DNA of 64,000 nt from Dendrophyllia cribrosa (taxonomy: Eukaryota > Cnidaria > Anthozoa > Scleractinia > Dendrophylliidae), in assembly GCA_024195265.1 (NCBI GenBank), contig JAJLRJ010000002.1:22849236-22913235 (forward strand). Reading direction: 5' to 3'. Position 1 is the stretch's first letter. Each line of letters begins with the position of its first letter. This document shows positions 59,817 through 64,000 of the stretch, one piece after another. The translations under genes and the position numbers were made by a program. The notes beneath the pieces were generated by a model that saw only the letters and a list, made by a program, of their open reading frames with translations, was not told the DNA's origin and did no database searches.

Positions 59817-61094
59817 TTAGATATTTCTAAAATAATGTTCGAGGAATCTCTCATTCTTCATTGTATCATATATGTCAAATACTTGCAATAAATTATAATA
59901 TGAATTCCCTTTATTCATTTCATTCAGAAAGTATAAACAGAAGTAACCACATGTAGTCGTTTTTATGTTCTGGATTTGGTTGTTTTGATGTAACAGAATC
60001 AAATTCTTTCTTTTTGTATGATTTACGATCTCTTGAAATGGAGGCATACCGAAACTATCAAAATAATTTATCACGTTGTCTTTGACATATGTGGCCACCC
60101 AATGGCTTCCACTCATATATGAGGGTTCAAGATTGTATATGAATAACGCCTGTTTATGCTTATGTGGAACTTTCTCATCCCTCGATAGAACATCTTTGAT
60201 TGGGATGTTCAAATATCTACACCATTTTATTAGATCATGATTACTTAACGGGATATCTTTATGGAATTTTGGTTTTACAGTATTGCCCCTAGTAGTGGTA
60301 TGCCATTGAATGGGCTGTTTTTCCCTAATAGTATGCCTTCTCCCGACTTGTTTTTTTTTGGTAGTTTTTTTTTTAATCCCCATACCAATTGGATTATCCC
60401 ATGTACCTATAAATGGAGGTGGTTGTCTGTATGCACCAATTCTCGGAGCTCCCTTACCCCCTTTTTTCTTACTAATTCCCATTCGTGGAGCCCCACTACC
60501 AGTTTTACCAGTCAAAGCATTTAGAAGGAGTGGAACACCGATGCTTGCCAACAGAGTGCCTAAAAATCCACCTGATTGTGTTTTTGTTGGTTTCACATGA
60601 ACACCTGAACCTGATTGAAGGGCATTCAATATATCCTGTTTTTGTTTCGTCGATAAAAGATGCTTATATTCTATCAGCATATTAATTTTGTCTTGTGGTA
60701 CGAGAAAACCACCCGACTGTACGCCTTTGCCAGATATTGATTTCACAATCTGAGAAGCACCTTCTGAAGCCAATCCAGCAAGAGCTGATAGCCCAAGGGT
60801 TTTACCTATAGTTGGTGCTAGTGTCTTGCCAATACTTAAGATAGAAGTTAGTAGACTACCTCCAACCTGTTTTCTAATATTACTTTTGACAAGTTTAATA
60901 TCCATACCTTTATTCATCATACGATTCTTCTCCAATCTCTTCTTTACCATTGCTGGTACATATAGAATATCATTTCCATTCAGAGATTCATTTGATAGTC
61001 TGAGAACAATAGTTTCCCTTTTTTTGAAAGCATTGCCAAGATTCTTCTTTTGATTGTCAGACAAATTTACTTTGATTTCAAAAAGCTGAGTCAT
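59817..61094 (-). CDS. PRO: pVI-like protein fused in frame to adenain-like protease
   Basis: A single 425-aa frame from ATG 61092-61094 (MTQLFEIKVNLS). The first half matches element 1's pVI-like protein, including TLGLSALAGLASEGASQIV, QKQDILNALQSG and RQPPPFIGTW. The second half is the protease: His in SGSHWVAT, Asp in YFDSFGMP, Cys in TTCGYFCLYF, in adenain order. The joint (around 60330-60385) lies in two runs of A. In the +1 frame the ancestral pVI-like ending (GILLGKNSPFNGIPLLGAIL) is still encoded, so a one-base change in an A run probably created the fusion, or slippage serves both products. Confidence 0.8.
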   Translation of the reverse strand: MTQLFEIKVNLSDNQKKNLGNAFKKRETIVLRLSNESLNGNDILYVPAMVKKRLEKNRMMNKGMDIKLVKSNIRKQVGGSLLTSILSIGKTLAPTIGKTLGLSALAGLASEGASQIVKSISGKGVQSGGFLVPQDKINMLIEYKHLLSTKQKQDILNALQSGSGVHVKPTKTQSGGFLGTLLASIGVPLLLNALTGKTGSGAPRMGISKKKGGKGAPRIGAYRQPPPFIGTWDNPIGMGIKKKTTKKKQVGRRHTIREKQPIQWHTTTRGNTVKPKFHKDIPLSNHDLIKWCRYLNIPIKDVLSRDEKVPHKHKQALFIYNLEPSYMSGSHWVATYVKDNVINYFDSFGMPPFQEIVNHTKRKNLILLHQNNQIQNIKTTTCGYFCLYFLNEMNKGNSYYNLLQVFDIYDTMKNERFLEHYFRNI

Positions 61095-61196
61095 TTGCTG
61101 TATATAATATATGTTATATAATTTTTTCCAGTTATAAAACATATATGAAATAAGGATATTTATTTTTATTAGTAATACATTACTTATTATACAATT

Positions 61197-61730
61197 TTAC
61201 ACTATAACCAATTCATTACCCACCTTGTCAATGACAACAGATTCTTCATATAGGACTACAGCATGAACATTGAAGTTTGCAGCTGCATTCTGGCTTAGTC
61301 TATACCTGAAGATTAGCTGTTTCGGATCTCTTGTTATTTTTTCAGTTTGATACGTAAGATTAAAGTAAATCAACCCATACAGAGAACTATAGTTTGCTAA
61401 GTTCAGCTGAGTTCCGCTGTTATAGTCATTTTTTCGCATAGTATATGACATCAAATCGTTAAAGATTCTCACTTTTGATTCTGTATCATACTCTGTTTCT
61501 GGATAAAAGACTCCATTTCCATATTCTAGTCTACAGTTTAAAAGGGAAGAGTTATTATTAGCAGCATTAAGTTTAAAAGTGTCCATTAGATAAGGACTGT
61601 CTTCTTCAACTGTATCATTAGGCGGGTTTGTTCTTTTCAAGTAAACAAAAATGTGTTTGACATTGTCAATACTGCTTGAAATCTGGAAAAATCCTGATGA
61701 TTGTGTAGGAGCTGATGCTGAAATTGTCAT
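61197..61730 (-). CDS. MCP: Major capsid protein, C-terminal half
   Basis: A 177-aa frame opening with ATG 61728-61730 and SAPTQSSGFFQISSSIDNV, then VKHIFVYLKR, LEYGNGVFYPETEYD, RKNDYNSGTQLNLANYSS and GNELVIV. It overlaps the N-terminal half by 65 bp in the +1 frame. This is the second jelly roll of the capsid protein. It has its own ATG, unlike element 1. Confidence 0.85.
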   Translation of the reverse strand: MTISASAPTQSSGFFQISSSIDNVKHIFVYLKRTNPPNDTVEEDSPYLMDTFKLNAANNNSSLLNCRLEYGNGVFYPETEYDTESKVRIFNDLMSYTMRKNDYNSGTQLNLANYSSLYGLIYFNLTYQTEKITRDPKQLIFRYRLSQNAAANFNVHAVVLYEESVVIDKVGNELVIV

Positions 61731-62430
61731 ACAATGAATCCTTTGGAGTTAGTTTTGGCACCCAGAGCAAAAACCTGTTAACAACAATTCTTCCAGCATC
61801 AGTTCCATTAGCCATGTGAATGAGTTCACCATCGTTTTGTAGCTCAATGTTAAATTGTATTTGCATTGGTACAAGCATCTTATCTTCAAGTTCTTCAAAA
61901 AATGAGAACCTGTTCAATGGTATGATCACATTAATGTTTTTAGGACCACCTGTACCATTATCGCGCAGAGCTTGAGTTTGCAACCTGCGAGCTTCAAATC
62001 CTGTGTTATTCGCAGCTGTTGTAGCATTCGTGTCCAAATACCAGAAACTGTTTTTAGCAACTGATCTACTGTAATCATCAGAATACTCTAGCAGGTTTTT
62101 AACAAAAGTGACTTTATGGAGATTGTCAGTGTCATAAACTATTTTTCCTGCAGATTTAATCATTATGTGGTCAATTAAGGAATGCCCTCCATTAATTACC
62201 GTTATTCGATCAGCAGCAGCATATCCTGCTCCGTCTGCTAATTTCTGTAGTTGGAATTGGACTTCAATATAGGCATTGTACCAATCGTAGAAACTCGATC
62301 GATCATTAATTGTACATTTATAACCATTTTTCGTTTGGTGTTGACCGTTAGCTGGAGACCTGATTACATCATCGAGTTGGAATCGCACCAACTCATTTCT
62401 TTGTAGAAAATTATCTGTTCTAAAAGACAT
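61666..62430 (-). CDS. MCP: Major capsid protein, N-terminal half
   Basis: Starts at ATG 62428-62430 after ATAATATATG. It matches element 1 residue for residue over most of 1-230 up to LLWVPKLTPKDSL, then runs into an unrelated tail (YDNFSISSYTIIRIF..). Loss of a stretch plus a frame change at this joint is likely, because element 1 keeps about ten residues here that are missing in element 2. Confidence 0.85.
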   Translation of the reverse strand: MSFRTDNFLQRNELVRFQLDDVIRSPANGQHQTKNGYKCTINDRSSFYDWYNAYIEVQFQLQKLADGAGYAAADRITVINGGHSLIDHIMIKSAGKIVYDTDNLHKVTFVKNLLEYSDDYSRSVAKNSFWYLDTNATTAANNTGFEARRLQTQALRDNGTGGPKNINVIIPLNRFSFFEELEDKMLVPMQIQFNIELQNDGELIHMANGTDAGRIVVNRFLLWVPKLTPKDSLYDNFSISSYTIIRIFPDFKQY

Positions 62431-62480
62431 ATATTATTATGTTATATAATTTTAACAATTAAAAAATATATTCATTGATT

Positions 62481-62900
62481 CTATACAAATCTAACTCTAC
62501 GTCTTCTCCTCAAACCATCTCCAGAAATGAGTCTATTCAGTATCATATCAGTACTTTCTTGATCTAGTTTTGGCTGATAATGTTGCTGCAGCTGTTTAAT
62601 GGGTGAGGATGGAACAATTGCTGTTTGTCTTGTAGCTCCTTTTCTCAAATTTGTCAATCTTTTCATTATCAAATCACCAGATTTTTGAGATACCGCCTTA
62701 CCCAGTCGCTCACCTGCATGGGATATCCCCGATTCTAACGCCTTCTTTGCTATTGGCTTAGCAAATTTCTTGAAAACAGATGATGCAACACTCTTCAACG
62801 GTTTGAAAATATTATCAACGATAATTCCCGATCCTTTGTGTCTGTATACAAATTTACCAAGTTTTGGATGGTAAAATCTTTTGAATTCATACGGTTTCAT
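62481..62900 (-). CDS. Basic core-like virion protein
   Basis: A 139-aa homologue of 10666-11097: YHPKLGKFVYRHKGSGIIVD, KKALESGISHAGERLGKAV, STDMILNRLISGDGL, with an added Arg-rich end (RRRRRVRFV). Starts after AGTATAATG. Confidence 0.7.
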   Translation of the reverse strand: MKPYEFKRFYHPKLGKFVYRHKGSGIIVDNIFKPLKSVASSVFKKFAKPIAKKALESGISHAGERLGKAVSQKSGDLIMKRLTNLRKGATRQTAIVPSSPIKQLQQHYQPKLDQESTDMILNRLISGDGLRRRRRVRFV

Positions 62901-62917
62901 TATACTATTATGTTATA

Positions 62918-63664
62918 TTATTCTATACTTTTCAGAATCAGTGAGAAAGCTGTATCTGCGCCATTCAAGTTAACTAATCTTCTTTTTCCATCTGTGATGT
63001 ATATTCGGATACTACTGATAGTATTTTTATTAACTGGGTTATATGTAACCCGTTTAGGTTCTAAAGTGAAGCTATAACTAGGTTGGAGTACACTGGTAGA
63101 GAAGCTATAAATGATGTCTGTATCTTGACCGTCGACAAGTGAATCATTAATTAGGTCACAATGGATATTCAAAATATCGGTGTCTTGACTTAGATTTGGT
63201 ACTCTAGGACCAATATTTGTTCCACTTGTCAATACTGTCTTATCAAACCCGATTAGATCATTAAAATTGGAATGCGTTAAATCAAGCTGATAATTCTGAG
63301 CCAATGTAATCGTAACCCTAAATGTTGTCTGATCAAATTCAAGAGTGATTGGATATTCATCACCGTTCTTTGTTATATCTTTTATATATTCATCGAAATC
63401 AGTATAATTCCATACTCCTGATGGAAATTGTATGTTGTGATAAGTTGTACCATTATTAGAGCTATATTTTATTAATTGATTGTTGTATCCTGCGTTAACA
63501 TTGAACCATGTGAAACTCATATTGATAATTCTGTTAAGACCGATAACATATTGAGAATTACTATCCAATATCATTTGTCTAGTAAATTTTGTTGTGAAAT
63601 CTTCAGGTTTATTATTTAATTGGGACTTCACACTATAGGAGGATAATACTATCTCTCGTTCCAT
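62918..63664 (-). CDS. Penton-like minor capsid protein
   Basis: A 248-aa homologue of 11099-11857, intact, starting MEREIVLSSYSVK after TATTATATATG. It keeps GPRVPNLSQDTDILNIHCDL and ISSIRIYITDGKRRLVNLNG. It occupies the same operon slot. Confidence 0.82.
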   Translation of the reverse strand: MEREIVLSSYSVKSQLNNKPEDFTTKFTRQMILDSNSQYVIGLNRIINMSFTWFNVNAGYNNQLIKYSSNNGTTYHNIQFPSGVWNYTDFDEYIKDITKNGDEYPITLEFDQTTFRVTITLAQNYQLDLTHSNFNDLIGFDKTVLTSGTNIGPRVPNLSQDTDILNIHCDLINDSLVDGQDTDIIYSFSTSVLQPSYSFTLEPKRVTYNPVNKNTISSIRIYITDGKRRLVNLNGADTAFSLILKSIE

Positions 63665-63675
63665 ATATAATAAAG

Positions 63676-64000
63676 TTACATTATATTTTTAAAATATTGA
63701 CCATACAATTTATTATACTGCGATCTATTGATTTTCGATATTTTCAATAATGTGTCCAATATAGTTACTCCCATATTTCGCATCTCAATGCTGGTATTCC
63801 CTGCCAATCTTTCACCAATAATCAATTCCAATTTTTTTAAAAGCTGCTTACATCATTAAAAAACATAATATTTCCACCTCTCTGTTTTTTTCCCCGACTC
63901 TGGATTCCAGAACCTTTTATTGTTTCCAATTTAGTATTATAATGTTTTATGTATTCATTTAAAGTATCTCTCGCATTGTCTATTCTTTTGTTTCGCATTT
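63676..64000 (-). pseudogene. Partial homologue of the PPPY virion protein, frameshifted
   Basis: The C-terminal third only, as the window ends. RIDNARDTLNEYIKHY and GGNIMFF lie in one frame, and LLKKLELIIGERLAGNTS to the TAA at 63676-63678 lies in another. The break falls near 63845 at CAGCTTTTAAAAAAATTGG. It matches the end of 11859-12848. Confidence 0.65.

Larger units (their letters stand above)
52760..64000. mobile_element. Polinton/Maverick element 2, left part (runs off window)
   Basis: A second, more A+T-rich element. All recognised genes lie on the minus strand: polymerase B, two small proteins, integrase, PLA2 protein, Zn ribbon, pVI-protease, capsid, core-like protein, penton-like protein and the start of a PPPY-protein homologue. 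The left end is inferred from a terminal palindrome beginning AGTAG at 52760. The right end is outside. Virion-block synteny equals element 1, but the polymerase sits next to integrase, so the two represent different lineages. Confidence 0.88.

Overview
The window is invertebrate nuclear DNA, most likely from a cnidarian such as a stony coral. It carries two Polinton/Maverick elements (endogenous adintovirus-like dsDNA viruses). Host evidence is a set of GT-AG spliced exons of a polycystin-1/REJ-type gene (45.5-52.2 kb), many palindromic MITE-like repeats and satellites, and hairpins that resemble Penelope-type hammerhead repeats. No bacterial or plasmid feature is present.

Layout: 1-4286 is host DNA without a recognisable gene. 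Polinton 1 runs 4293-26894 (22.6 kb), with 405-bp terminal inverted repeats and a perfect 6-bp target-site duplication, GCCCGG. Left to right it holds a VLTF3-like late transcription factor and an acidic protein. A leftward virion operon follows: integrase, PLA2-domain protein, small Zn-ribbon protein, adenain-like protease, pVI-like protein, major capsid, basic core-like protein, penton-like protein and a PPPY protein. Then come a rightward packaging ATPase, a collagen/phage-type fibre and a two-helix membrane protein, a leftward Glu/Thr repeat gene and small HTH and acidic-tail genes, and finally a rightward protein-primed DNA polymerase B. Host DNA at 26901-32458 is followed by its own mirror image (32459-38016), so about 20.4-44.36 kb forms a giant palindrome. 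Its right arm ends in a decayed second copy of the Polinton 1 right end and a 500-N gap. The polycystin-like exons follow. Polinton 2 starts near 52760, probably inside an intron of that gene, and runs off the window. It is more A+T-rich and carries the same virion module, but its polymerase lies directly beside the integrase and is broken by a 194-bp retroelement fragment.

The most notable observation is that in both Polintons the integrase frame overlaps the end of the PLA2-domain gene in -1. At the same codon both carry the slippery heptamer A_AAA_AAC, followed after 5-6 nt by a predicted H-type pseudoknot whose first stem shows compensatory changes between the elements. This looks like gag-pol-style -1 frameshifting used to make integrase from a virion gene. 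A second, weaker case of the same kind may join the pVI-like protein to the maturation protease.

In both elements genes start immediately after an element-specific A+T motif (about TAAAATG in element 1, TATATA-ATG in element 2), as in viruses that bring their own late transcription apparatus. The virion genes together would make a double-jelly-roll capsid with penton, membrane-active PLA2 and pVI-like proteins, packaging ATPase, protease and fibre. Several genes in both copies carry stops, frameshifts or insertions, so neither copy looks fully intact.
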